DNA of 64,000 bases from Mucilaginibacter_A sp965201005 (GTDB taxonomy: Bacteria; Bacteroidota; Bacteroidia; Sphingobacteriales; Sphingobacteriaceae), in assembly GCF_965201005.1 (NCBI RefSeq), contig NZ_OZ241747.1:496001-560000 (forward strand), in the 5' to 3' direction. A program made the translations under genes and the position numbers. The notes beneath the pieces are model-generated. The model did no database searches, was not told the DNA's origin, and saw only the letters and a program-made list of their open reading frames with translations. Below, in pieces: positions 34,942 to 42,994 of this stretch. How positions within the stretch are numbered: position 1 is the first letter of the stretch; each line of letters opens with the position of its first letter.

Positions 34942-35817
34942 CTACAGCACATTCAGCAGTTGTTCTTTAATTTTTTCCAGTTCTTCTTTCATACCAACCA
35001 CAAATTTCTGGATAGCGGCATTATTGGCTTTAGAACCCAGCGTGTTTACCTCGCGGCCAATTTCCTGTGCAATAAAACCCAGCTTTTTACCATTGGCATC
35101 GGCACTTTTTAAGGTTTCCAAAAAGTAATCACAATGCGTTTTTAAGCGGATTTTTTCTTCCGTAATATCCAGTTTATCAATGTAATAGATCAATTCCTGT
35201 TCAAAACGGTTTTGGTCGATGTTATCTTTGCCAACTGCTTCGGCCAAAAAATTATTCAAGCGGTCTTTTATGGTAATGATCCTGGCCGGTTCTTCTGCAA
35301 CTACTTTTTCCAGGTTTTGCAGGATGATGCCGATGCGCAGTTTCAAATCGTTTTCCAGTACGTTCCCTTCATCCAACCGAAACTGCTGGAAAGCTTCAAT
35401 GGTTTTTTTAACCAGTTGCGACACGGTTTTCCACTCATCTTCGGATGCTTTTTCTTCCTGATATTTCATCACATCGGGCAAACCCAAAGCCAGCTGCAAA
35501 AGGTTATTTGTAGATTGATTGGTTTTTTCTGATACTTCTTTTAGCTGCTCTAAATATTGCTGCAACAAATCAATATCAATGCCCAAAGCGGCGGTTTTGG
35601 CTTCATTTTGTTCGATGTTAATGCTGAGGTTTACCTTGCCGCGCTCGATGGTCCGGCTGCATTCGTTGCGCAGTTCAAACTCTTTATCAGCAAAAACACG
35701 CGGGATTTTTACAGACAGCTCCAGGAATTTGCTGTTGAGGGATTTGATTTCAACGGTGTATTTTACGTTGCCCAGATCCTGGCTGATCAAGCCAAAACCA
35801 GTCATGGATTTAATCAT
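34942..35817 (-). CDS. yicC: YicC-family endoribonuclease
   Basis: A YicC-type protein of 291 residues from the ATG at 35817. The N-terminal SMTGFG and the C-terminal EIGREVNTLGSKANN and MKEELEKIKEQLLNV are hallmark segments. E. coli YicC has been described as an RNase affecting small RNA turnover; the role here is inferred. An upstream TTG is part of the promoter motif and unlikely to be the start. A variant repeat core lies at 35532-35543. Confidence 0.93.
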   Translation of the reverse strand: MIKSMTGFGLISQDLGNVKYTVEIKSLNSKFLELSVKIPRVFADKEFELRNECSRTIERGKVNLSINIEQNEAKTAALGIDIDLLQQYLEQLKEVSEKTNQSTNNLLQLALGLPDVMKYQEEKASEDEWKTVSQLVKKTIEAFQQFRLDEGNVLENDLKLRIGIILQNLEKVVAEEPARIITIKDRLNNFLAEAVGKDNIDQNRFEQELIYYIDKLDITEEKIRLKTHCDYFLETLKSADANGKKLGFIAQEIGREVNTLGSKANNAAIQKFVVGMKEELEKIKEQLLNVL

Positions 35818-35820
35818 CTG

Positions 35821-35828
35821 CAAAGATA
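35821..35828 (-). promoter_or_regulatory. -7 promoter element of yicC-gmk-nadD
   Basis: TATCTTTG on the - strand, followed by CAG and then the yicC ATG. The predicted transcript starts at the start codon itself. Confidence 0.7.
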
Positions 35829-35876
35829 AAAATTTAAAAGTACCGCTAAAGTTTTAAACAGCTTTGCATAAGGCCG

Positions 35877-35901
35877 ATGCTGTTTTTACCTGCCTAAAAT
35901 C
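35877..35901. repeat. CTG-type solo repeat arm
   Basis: ATGCTGTTTTTACCTGCCTA then AAAT, between divergent yicC and the gene at 35957. Confidence 0.75.
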
Positions 35902-35956
35902 GGCAATTAACAAATTTTAACTTTATAGTGATTTTGCTTTTTGTAGGTTTGTGTTG

Positions 35957-36691
35957 ATGCCAAAACCGATTTTTTATGCTTTTTTGCTGATGCTTGCTTT
36001 TCAAACCTGGAACCCGCTTTCCGTATTTGCACAGCAAGGTTTTATGCTGAAAGGTGTTGTTTTTTTAAGGCAAAGCGATTTCCGTATTTCCAGCGCACTC
36101 ATCCTCAACCTGAAAAACAAACAAACGGTTGGCACGGATTATACAGGTGCATTTGCGGTAAAAGCCAATTTGGGCGATACTTTAAAAATTACTAAAAAAG
36201 ATTATGCGGATAACTATTATGTAGTTGAAAGCCAGAAAGATGCCGTGATCCAGCTTTCGCAAAATATCCAGCTAAACGAAGTACGGATTGTTGGCCAAAG
36301 CAAAAAGCAGGAACTGGACGATGCAATGCGGCAATACCGCGGCCAGGGAAGTTTTTACAATGGAAAACCACCGCTTTTGGCCGCAATAGCTTCACCGATA
36401 ACGGGTTTGTATGAACTGTTTGGTAAAACGCCCGGACAGGCAAGGCGTTTTCAGGCGTTTACCAAAGCAGAAACCGAACAGATCAACATTGATAAACGGT
36501 TTAACAAAGACGTAGTAAAGCAGAATACGGATTTGACGGATGCACAAATTGATGTGTTTATGGATACTTTCCGCCCATCGTATGATCAGCTTATACGTTG
36601 GAACGATTATGATCTGATCAATTATGTTAAAACTTCTGCCAAGCAATTAAAAGACGGAAAAGCACCGCCGCCACTCAAAAAACTGTATTAA
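35957..36691 (+). CDS. Secreted protein with carboxypeptidase-regulatory-like beta-sandwich domain
   Basis: About 244 residues from the ATG at 35957; the GTG two codons earlier is less likely. A signal peptide ends near SVFAQQG. Residues about 25-105 (GFMLKGVVFLRQ..SSALILNLKNKQTVGTDY) look like the CarboxypepD_reg-like domain common in Bacteroidota envelope proteins. The rest is a helical region with FGKTPGQARRFQ and DVFMDTFRP. No enzymatic motif is seen. Likely periplasmic or envelope located; function unknown. Confidence 0.72.
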   Translation: MPKPIFYAFLLMLAFQTWNPLSVFAQQGFMLKGVVFLRQSDFRISSALILNLKNKQTVGTDYTGAFAVKANLGDTLKITKKDYADNYYVVESQKDAVIQLSQNIQLNEVRIVGQSKKQELDDAMRQYRGQGSFYNGKPPLLAAIASPITGLYELFGKTPGQARRFQAFTKAETEQINIDKRFNKDVVKQNTDLTDAQIDVFMDTFRPSYDQLIRWNDYDLINYVKTSAKQLKDGKAPPPLKKLY

Positions 36692-36770
36692 AAGAAGTAT
36701 ATGCTTTGCCAGGCTGGGTTTATCGGCACCTTTATCAAACAACCCAATTTTATACCGATAAAAGAAGCAT
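36689..36770. repeat. Two same-direction repeat arms
   Basis: TAAAAGAAGTAT at 36689-36700 starts in the stop codon of the upstream gene; the exact core lies at 36759-36770 after TTTTATACCGA. Both face the same way, unlike the usual inverted pairing. Confidence 0.8.
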
Positions 36771-36808
36771 TTGAGTTTAAATGAAGGTTTCTCCCGTTGG
36801 CCGAAAAG

Positions 36809-37534
36809 TTAAATGCCCAAAGCTTCACAGGCTTTTTCTGCGGCTAATTTTTCGGCAGTTTTTTTGTTGAATTCTTTTCCGCTGCCCAAAACTTCGCCAT
36901 CAATATTGGCTTGTACGGTAAACAATTTAGAATTTTCGCCCTGCTGGTTGGTCGTGAGTTCAAAAGTAACATCTTTGCCATGCCGCTGGCACCATTCAAT
37001 TAGTTTACTTTTAAAATTGGTTTCCGTTTTTTCCAGCGTATGGATATCAATATGCGATTTGATGATGCGGTTGACCAGAAAATTTTTGGTAAAATCATAG
37101 CCTTTGTCCAGATATATAGCTCCAACCAAAGCTTCAAAAGCATCGCCCAGCAAAGAACTTTGACGACTGGTATTGATTACGCGGGTATCAAACTCTACCA
37201 ATTGTTCAAAACCTAATTTCCGGCCTAAAGCGTTCAGATTGAGGCGGCTTACCATTTTAGACCTGAGTTCTGTTAAAAAACCTTCATCTTCGTAAGGGTA
37301 CATTTTGAAAAGTACATCGGCCACTACCGAACCAAGTACGGCATCTCCCAAAAACTCCAGTCTTTCGTTGCTGTTTTTAATGCCCTTTTTTACAACTTGT
37401 GCTACAGATTTGTGCCTGAAAGCCAAACGGTAGAGCATTAAATTGCCCGGTACAAAGCCTAACAAGTTTTTTAATAGTTTTACGTAATTTCTGTCGGGAG
37501 ATAGATAAAGCTTATAAAACTTTAAAACCTGCAT
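36809..37534 (-). CDS. rnc: Ribonuclease III
   Basis: A 241-residue double-strand RNase for rRNA and mRNA processing. The catalytic signature NSNERLEFLGDAVLG near residue 52 carries the metal-binding acids. LGDAFEALVGAIY near 129 has the second glutamate site. The C-terminal double-stranded RNA-binding domain (about 170-240) ends AEKLAAEKACEAL. It is 7 bases from fabF in the acpP-fabF-rnc operon. Confidence 0.96.
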   Translation of the reverse strand: MQVLKFYKLYLSPDRNYVKLLKNLLGFVPGNLMLYRLAFRHKSVAQVVKKGIKNSNERLEFLGDAVLGSVVADVLFKMYPYEDEGFLTELRSKMVSRLNLNALGRKLGFEQLVEFDTRVINTSRQSSLLGDAFEALVGAIYLDKGYDFTKNFLVNRIIKSHIDIHTLEKTETNFKSKLIEWCQRHGKDVTFELTTNQQGENSKLFTVQANIDGEVLGSGKEFNKKTAEKLAAEKACEALGI

Positions 37535-37540
37535 GCAGTG

Positions 37541-38794
37541 TTATTCTTCGTATTTTTTGAAAATAACAGAAGCGTTATGACCACCAAAACCAAAGGTGTT
37601 GCTTTGCGCAGTACGTACCAAGCGTTTTTGGGCTTGATTGAAAGTGAAGTTTAACTGCGGGTCAAACTCCGGATCATCCGTAAAATGGTTGATGGTTGGC
37701 GGGACAATATCATTTTTTACGGCCAGCACAGAAGCAATAGCTTCAATAGCACCGGCAGCGCCAAGTAAATGGCCCGTCATGGATTTGGTAGAACTGATGT
37801 TCAATTTATAAGCATCGTCCCCAAATAAACTTACGATAGCTTTGGTTTCACTAATGTCACCTAACTGTGTAGAAGTACCGTGAACGTTGATATAATCGAT
37901 GTCGCCGGTGTTTAGATTGGCATCACGAAGTGCATTTGTCATTACCAAACGTGCGCCTAAACCTTCCGGGTGCGGTGCAGTTATGTGGTTGGCATCGGCA
38001 CTCATGCCGCCGCCGATCATTTCGGCATAAATTTTTGCACCACGTGCTTTGGCGTGTTCCAGGCTTTCTAAAATAAGGGCACCAGAACCTTCCCCGGCAA
38101 CAAAACCGTCACGATCTTTGTCAAACGGCCGGGATGCTGTTTTTGGGTCATCGTTTCTGGTAGAAAGCGCGTGCATGGCATTAAACCCACCTATTCCGGC
38201 TTCATTGATAATGGCTTCGGAACCACCGGAAATCAAAACATCTGCTGTGCCCAAACGGATGTAATTGAAAGAATCGATCAGCGCGTTTGTGCCGGAAGCA
38301 CAAGCAGAAACCGTAGAAAAATTTGGGCCTCGCAAACCATATTTGATAGAGATATGGCCCGGGGCAATGTCCAAAATCATTTTCGGGATAAAATAAGGAT
38401 TGTAACGCGGTGTCCCGTCGCCTCTGGCAAAGCTGGAAACTTCATCTAAAAAAGTTTTTAAACCACCGATTCCTGCACCCCAGATCACCCCGATACGGTT
38501 GGTGTCCAGATTCGGAAAATCCAAATTTGCATCGCGTACGGCTTCATCCACTGCAAACATGGCGAAGTGCACAAAAGGATCCATTTTGCGTGCTTCTTTT
38601 TTACCGAAAATTTCTTCGGCAGAAAAGTTTTTTACCTCGCAGGCAAACTTGGTCTTGAATTTGGTGGTGTCGAAACTTTTAATGAAATCGGCACCGCTTA
38701 CCCCGGCAAGCAAAGCGTTCCAATAATCCGGAACGTTATTGCCAATCGGAGTAAGTGCGCCAAGCCCGGTTACAACTACTCTTTTTAACTCCAT
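37541..38794 (-). CDS. fabF: Beta-ketoacyl-ACP synthase II
   Basis: A 417-residue chain-elongating condensing enzyme of fatty acid synthesis. It has the active-site cysteine in VSACASGTNA near residue 164, histidines in HGTSTQLGD and SMTGHLLGAAG, and the terminal NTFGFGGHN. The length is normal. It is 18 bases downstream of acpP, whose product carries its substrate. Two variant repeat cores lie in the gene, at 38134 (ATGCTGTTTTTG) and about 38590. Confidence 0.97.
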   Translation of the reverse strand: MELKRVVVTGLGALTPIGNNVPDYWNALLAGVSGADFIKSFDTTKFKTKFACEVKNFSAEEIFGKKEARKMDPFVHFAMFAVDEAVRDANLDFPNLDTNRIGVIWGAGIGGLKTFLDEVSSFARGDGTPRYNPYFIPKMILDIAPGHISIKYGLRGPNFSTVSACASGTNALIDSFNYIRLGTADVLISGGSEAIINEAGIGGFNAMHALSTRNDDPKTASRPFDKDRDGFVAGEGSGALILESLEHAKARGAKIYAEMIGGGMSADANHITAPHPEGLGARLVMTNALRDANLNTGDIDYINVHGTSTQLGDISETKAIVSLFGDDAYKLNISSTKSMTGHLLGAAGAIEAIASVLAVKNDIVPPTINHFTDDPEFDPQLNFTFNQAQKRLVRTAQSNTFGFGGHNASVIFKKYEE

Positions 38795-38812
38795 TTAAAT
38801 GTAAAAGCGCTA

Positions 38813-39049
38813 CTATTTAACGTTTTTTTCCAGGTAAGCGATAGCCTGGCCTACCGTGCCGATGTTTTCTGCCTGATCATCAGGGATGGCCACATTAAAT
38901 TCTTTTTCAAATTCCATGATCAGTTCTACAGTATCCAAAGAATCTGCACCTAAATCATTGGTGAAACTTGCTTCTGGTGTAACTTCGTTCTCGTCAACAC
39001 CTAATTTTTCTACGATAATTGCTTTTACTCTGGAAGCGATATCAGACAT
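38813..39049 (-). CDS. acpP: Acyl carrier protein
   Basis: A 78-residue acidic carrier with the phosphopantetheine serine in DLGADSLDTVEL near residue 37. First gene of acpP-fabF-rnc. A weak -7-like element TTTCTTTG lies at 39083-39090 on the - strand. Confidence 0.97.
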   Translation of the reverse strand: MSDIASRVKAIIVEKLGVDENEVTPEASFTNDLGADSLDTVELIMEFEKEFNVAIPDDQAENIGTVGQAIAYLEKNVK

Positions 39050-39156
39050 AGTCTTAATTTTTATGGGTTAAATAAATCTGTGCAAAGAAAAATAAATTAA
39101 ATCAATTATCAAATCTAACAAAAACTTTTACCGTGCTTAAATAAGCAACCGTAAAA

Positions 39157-39170
39157 ATGCTGTTTTTACC
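39157..39170. repeat. CTG-type solo repeat core
   Basis: ATGCTGTTTTTACC upstream of acpP, without a matching partner. Confidence 0.7.
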
Positions 39171-39253
39171 AGTGTTTTTTTGTACCAAAAATTAAAATTA
39201 TTAGTAAAAGTGTAATACCGTAAAGCTATTTATAGTTTCATTTGCAGTATAAC

Positions 39254-39410
39254 GCCTGTTTAAATTTATGTAGAAAAAATCACCATGCTTCTTTTATACC
39301 TATAAAACTTGTTTTTTTAATTTTAGGCCGATAAAAGAAGCATGTAAATTTCCGTTTTTTATAGGATAAAAGAAGCATTGAAAACAAATCGGATAAAATT
39401 TAAACAGGCT
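39254..39410. repeat. Full nested palindromic element, 157 bases
   Basis: Outer left arm GCCTGTTTAAATTT at 39254 and outer right arm GGATAAAATTTAAACAGGCT at its end. Inner cores are at 39285-39296, 39332-39343 and 39367-39378; the last two are in tandem, so this copy has an extra right arm. Confidence 0.92.
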
Positions 39411-39436
39411 TATAAACTATTTCATAAATTAAAGTA

Positions 39437-39856
39437 TTGAACAGAAGAATATTAAGTTTTGAGTTGGATCTGGATTTTATTTTAATTGCCATCACCTCGC
39501 AGTTAAAAGATTACCGGCTTTGCTATTACATCAACAAAGAATTTAATATTGATTTCAGGAAAGTTGGTGATTACGAACTGAACCTGTTTGTAGGCAACGA
39601 GCCAATGCAGTTTTCCCAGTATTTTTATCAGATTATCGCATCCGAAACAGCGTTTTACATTATTGCCAACCGTGGCGCGGCCGGTTTTTTGATCCCGGAA
39701 ATGGCCAATGTTGATTATTTTATGCTGATCAAAAACCACTTTGACGACGAAGATCTGCACAACATGGTTTGCCGTTTGAAACGCATCGAAAACATTAAAA
39801 AAATCAGTAAAGTTGATCCGGGAAAAATCAAATCCAACGAAAACCTCTTATTTTAA
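39437..39856 (+). CDS. IPExxxVDY family protein
   Basis: A 139-residue protein named for its motif, seen here as IPEMANVDYF near residue 87. The family is small, mostly restricted to Bacteroidota, and of unknown function. It often sits beside pyruvate kinase as it does here, 82 bases upstream. The start is a TTG at 39437 giving MNRRILSFELDLDF; no ATG lies near. No signal peptide or membrane helix. Confidence 0.85.
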   Translation: MNRRILSFELDLDFILIAITSQLKDYRLCYYINKEFNIDFRKVGDYELNLFVGNEPMQFSQYFYQIIASETAFYIIANRGAAGFLIPEMANVDYFMLIKNHFDDEDLHNMVCRLKRIENIKKISKVDPGKIKSNENLLF

Positions 39857-39888
39857 ACAAATTCATCCTTAGTATAGAAATTACACTA

Positions 39889-39912
39889 ATTTTACCCACA
39901 TAAAAGAAGCAC
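39889..39912. repeat. Solo repeat arm upstream of pyk
   Basis: AATTTTACCCACATAAAAGA then AGCAC; one change from the core (C for T at the end). It ends 26 bases before the pyk start. Confidence 0.75.
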
Positions 39913-39937
39913 GATAAATTTAACTTTATTTAGATAC

Positions 39938-41371
39938 ATGAAAATTTCGCATAAAAGAACTAAAATAGTTGCCACGCTTGGGCCGGTTTCCTCGCAAAAA
40001 GAGATGCTGTTGTCTTTGATCCGGGCTGGCGTAAATGTTTGCCGGCTTAATTTTTCGCACGGAAAACAGGCAGACCATCAGGTGGCAATTGATAATATCC
40101 GCGAAATTAACGAACAATATAAGCTGAACGTTGGCATTCTGGCAGATTTGCAAGGGCCGAAAATCAGGATTGGCATGGTAAAAGAAGGCGGTGTCCAGCT
40201 GATTAACGGAACCACCATCAACATAACGACCAAGGAATGTGTAGGGGACGAAAAACAAATTTACATTACTTATGAAAGCTTCCCGAAGGATGTGACCGAA
40301 GGCGAAATTATTTTACTGGACGACGGCAAGCTGCAAATGAAAGTAAAAGAAACCAACAACCGTGATACCGTGGTTTGCGAAGTGGTTCATGGTGGTATTT
40401 TAACTTCCCGCAAAGGTGTCAACCTGCCAAACACCAAAGTTTCTATCCCAAGTTTAACAGAAGAAGATTTGTTTAACCTGGATTTTGCTTTAAAAAACGA
40501 CGTAGAGTGGATTGGTTTGTCTTTTGTGCGGAACGAGGAAGATATTGTTGACTTAAAACGCATCATCAGCCGGAGCGGAAAAGTTGCCAGGGTAATTGCC
40601 AAAATTGAAAAACCGGAAGCAATTGATCATATCGATGCTATTATTGAAGCAACAGATGGCGTGATGGTTGCCCGCGGTGATTTAGGCGTGGAAATGCCGA
40701 TGGAGCAGGTTCCGCTGCTGCAAAAAATGATCGCGCGTAAATGCCGTGCGGCTTCAAAACCGGTGATTGTGGCCACACAAATGCTGGAAAGTATGATTAC
40801 CACGCCGCGCCCAACCCGTGCAGAAGTTAACGATGTGGCCAATTCTGTTTTAGATGGTGCCGATGCGGTGATGCTGAGCGGAGAAACTTCTGTAGGTGAA
40901 TTTCCGGTAATTGTGATTGAGACCATGCAGAAGATCATCAAAAATGTAGAGGAATTTGGTTATCCATTTTATACACCAAAGCCGGTAAATGAGCAATCGC
41001 TGACCAAATTATCAGATGCGGTCTGCAGTTCGGCTGTTTATCTGTCAGAGCACACCAACGCTGCCGGTATCGTAACCATGACATCTTCCGGATATACTGC
41101 TTTTGAAATTTCAAGCCATCGGCCAAAAGCCAACACTTTTATTTTTACCAGGAACCGCCATTTGCTCAGAACGTTGAGTTTACTTTGGGGCGTAAGGGGT
41201 TTTTATTACGATAAATTCGATACCAATTCTACCGATGGCAGCATTGGGGAAATCAACGCCATCTTAAAAGCCCAGAATCTGGTTGAAGATGGTGATGTAG
41301 TGATCAATACCGCTGCCATCCCAATGGAGAAAAAAGGAAGGACCAACATGATTAAAGTCAGCACCATTTAA
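39938..41371 (+). CDS. pyk: Pyruvate kinase
   Basis: A 477-residue glycolytic enzyme making pyruvate and ATP from PEP and ADP. It starts with KRTKIVATLGPVS, carries the active-site MVARGDLGVEMP near residue 242 and VIVATQMLESM near 273, and has a C-terminal regulatory domain (about 355-477) ending in NMIKVSTI. The catalytic lysine is in ARVIAKIEKPEA near 224. Length and domains are normal. Confidence 0.97.
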   Translation: MKISHKRTKIVATLGPVSSQKEMLLSLIRAGVNVCRLNFSHGKQADHQVAIDNIREINEQYKLNVGILADLQGPKIRIGMVKEGGVQLINGTTINITTKECVGDEKQIYITYESFPKDVTEGEIILLDDGKLQMKVKETNNRDTVVCEVVHGGILTSRKGVNLPNTKVSIPSLTEEDLFNLDFALKNDVEWIGLSFVRNEEDIVDLKRIISRSGKVARVIAKIEKPEAIDHIDAIIEATDGVMVARGDLGVEMPMEQVPLLQKMIARKCRAASKPVIVATQMLESMITTPRPTRAEVNDVANSVLDGADAVMLSGETSVGEFPVIVIETMQKIIKNVEEFGYPFYTPKPVNEQSLTKLSDAVCSSAVYLSEHTNAAGIVTMTSSGYTAFEISSHRPKANTFIFTRNRHLLRTLSLLWGVRGFYYDKFDTNSTDGSIGEINAILKAQNLVEDGDVVINTAAIPMEKKGRTNMIKVSTI

Positions 41372-41389
41372 AACCTGGTTTTACATTGA

Positions 41390-41492
41390 TAAAAGAAGCA
41401 TCTTTAAGTTTTTAACAATGCTTCTTTTATCAATGTTTTTTATAACTGGTGCTTCTTTTACCACACCAAATTTATAGTGCTAAAAGAAGCAT
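41390..41492. repeat. Cluster of four repeat cores
   Basis: Cores at 41390-41401 and 41481-41492 (TAAAAGAAGCAT) and at 41418-41429 and 41449-41460 (ATGCTTCTTTTA, GTGCTTCTTTTA). The last two bracket with 41481 as inverted arms; the first two form an outward-facing pair. It fills the convergent gap after pyk and marks the edge of the repeat-free signalling island. Confidence 0.88.
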
Positions 41493-41502
41493 CAAGGTTG
41501 TT

Positions 41503-41901
41503 TTAACTTTCGATAAGTTGCAGCAGGCTTTCAGTTTTTATCGGTTTTTCTAAAAATGATTTTACGGATTTATAGCTGATGATCCTTTCCATGTTATTTT
41601 TGCTGATGGAAGAAGTTAAAGCGCAAATGGTAAAGCATTCCTGCACGTTGGCTGGCAGGTTTTCAAACTCTTCAACAAATTCAAAACCATTCATCAAAGG
41701 CATATAAATATCAAGGATAATAATGTTTTTTGCTACGTCAAGTTTATTTAAACTGATGTCTTTGATAAAGTTGTAAGCTTCCTTGGCACCTAAAAAAGAA
41801 AAAACCTTTACTTCCGGGTTAAGTGCTTTCAATCTTTTCTCGATCAAATAACAATCTTCTTTGCTATCATCTATAATCAGCACATTGATTGGTTGCGGCA
41901 T
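41503..41901 (-). CDS. Single-domain response regulator
   Basis: A CheY-like receiver of 132 residues from the ATG at 41901, which follows the previous gene's stop. Acidic pocket INVLIIDDSKED at the start, phospho-acceptor aspartate in IIILDIYMP near residue 62, CALTSS near 95 and the lysine in FLEKPI near 118. No output domain, so it likely works by protein contact or in a phosphorelay with the two kinases encoded just upstream. Confidence 0.9.
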   Translation of the reverse strand: MPQPINVLIIDDSKEDCYLIEKRLKALNPEVKVFSFLGAKEAYNFIKDISLNKLDVAKNIIILDIYMPLMNGFEFVEEFENLPANVQECFTICALTSSISKNNMERIISYKSVKSFLEKPIKTESLLQLIES

Positions 41902-41902
41902 A

Positions 41903-42994
41903 TTATCTTGTAGGTATTTTAATGTAAAAAGTTGTACCCTCATCAAAAACAGAAGTTACTTTTATTTCTCCGGCCAATTTTGCTACCGCATCCTTAACGT
42001 TGTACAATCCAATCCCGGAGCCAACTTCTTCTGCAGTTGCCCTGAAAAACATGTTAAATATATCATCTAAGTGTTTTTCTGAAATACCTATGCCATTATC
42101 GGACAGCGTGATGGTTGCCAGCCCTTTTTTTACATTGATGTCTAAATCTACCCGTTTGTCGGGATTGTTTTTCCGCTGATATTTAAACGCATTGGACAGC
42201 AGGTTATTAAGTATAATTTTAAGTGTTACTACGTCCGTCCGGAAAGGCTCGCTATGCGTTATAGTTGTAGTAAAAGTAATGTTTTTTATGTTTGTGGTCA
42301 CCTTGTAAGCGTCCGCCAAATCCTTAACAAGGGGTTCAAATTTAATTTCAGAAATTTGAAGTTCGCCTTGTTTTAAACTATAGTAATCATGGATGTTGAG
42401 TATAAAGGCATCTAATTTTTTAACAGATTTCTCCATCAGCCGCAGCATTTCCTTTATTTCTTCAATATCATCAATGTATTGGGCTACATCTGTTGCGCCT
42501 AAAATGCTTAACAACGGGCCCCGGATATCGTGCGTTACGCTATAAGCAAATTTTTCCAGCTCATTATAAGCTTTTTGTAACTCAACGTTTTTTAATGAAA
42601 GCATTGAGTTGACCGTGTAGTATTTATTGGCCTGATCAATGCTGGAAATAACTTCTTCGGTAATCCAGGGTTTTTTTATATATCTGAAAATGTTGCCCCG
42701 GTTGATCGATTCAATTACCGATTCAACATCTGCATATCCGGTCAGCAAAATACGGATCGGCAGCGGATAGATATTTCTGATCTCTTCAAAAAATTCAACG
42801 CCTGTTTTATCTGGCATTCGCTGATCACAAAAAATAACGCGTATATCTTCATGTTTGTCCAACTGCTGATAGGCTTCGGCACAATTATTAGCTATCAGGA
42901 CGTTATAATCTAATCTAAACGATGCTTTAAAACCAACAAGATTGTTCATCTCATCGTCTAAATATAAAATTTTGATCCTATCCTTATTGTCCAC
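41903..42994 (-). CDS. Receiver-histidine kinase hybrid, soluble
   Basis: A 363-residue protein with an N-terminal receiver (DDEMNNL, phospho-aspartate in FCDQRMPDKTG near residue 55, lysine in RYIKKPW), a short coiled linker, a HisKA domain with histidine in AYSVTHDIRGPL near 151 and a HATPase domain with NAFKYQ, SDNGIGI and GSGIGLYNV. There is no membrane segment. The order receiver then kinase suggests it is controlled by another kinase, probably the membrane kinase gene it overlaps by 11 bases. Its receiver closely resembles the stand-alone one at 47666. Confidence 0.92.
   Translation of the reverse strand: MDNKDRIKILYLDDEMNNLVGFKASFRLDYNVLIANNCAEAYQQLDKHEDIRVIFCDQRMPDKTGVEFFEEIRNIYPLPIRILLTGYADVESVIESINRGNIFRYIKKPWITEEVISSIDQANKYYTVNSMLSLKNVELQKAYNELEKFAYSVTHDIRGPLLSILGATDVAQYIDDIEEIKEMLRLMEKSVKKLDAFILNIHDYYSLKQGELQISEIKFEPLVKDLADAYKVTTNIKNITFTTTITHSEPFRTDVVTLKIILNNLLSNAFKYQRKNNPDKRVDLDINVKKGLATITLSDNGIGISEKHLDDIFNMFFRATAEEVGSGIGLYNVKDAVAKLAGEIKVTSVFDEGTTFYIKIPTR

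Larger units (their letters stand above)
39050..39436. other. Divergent gap between acpP and the IPExxxVDY gene
   Basis: The 387 bases hold a CTG-type arm at 39157-39170 and a full nested element at 39254-39410. The acpP promoter must lie within the first 100 bases. No gene is seen. Confidence 0.75.
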
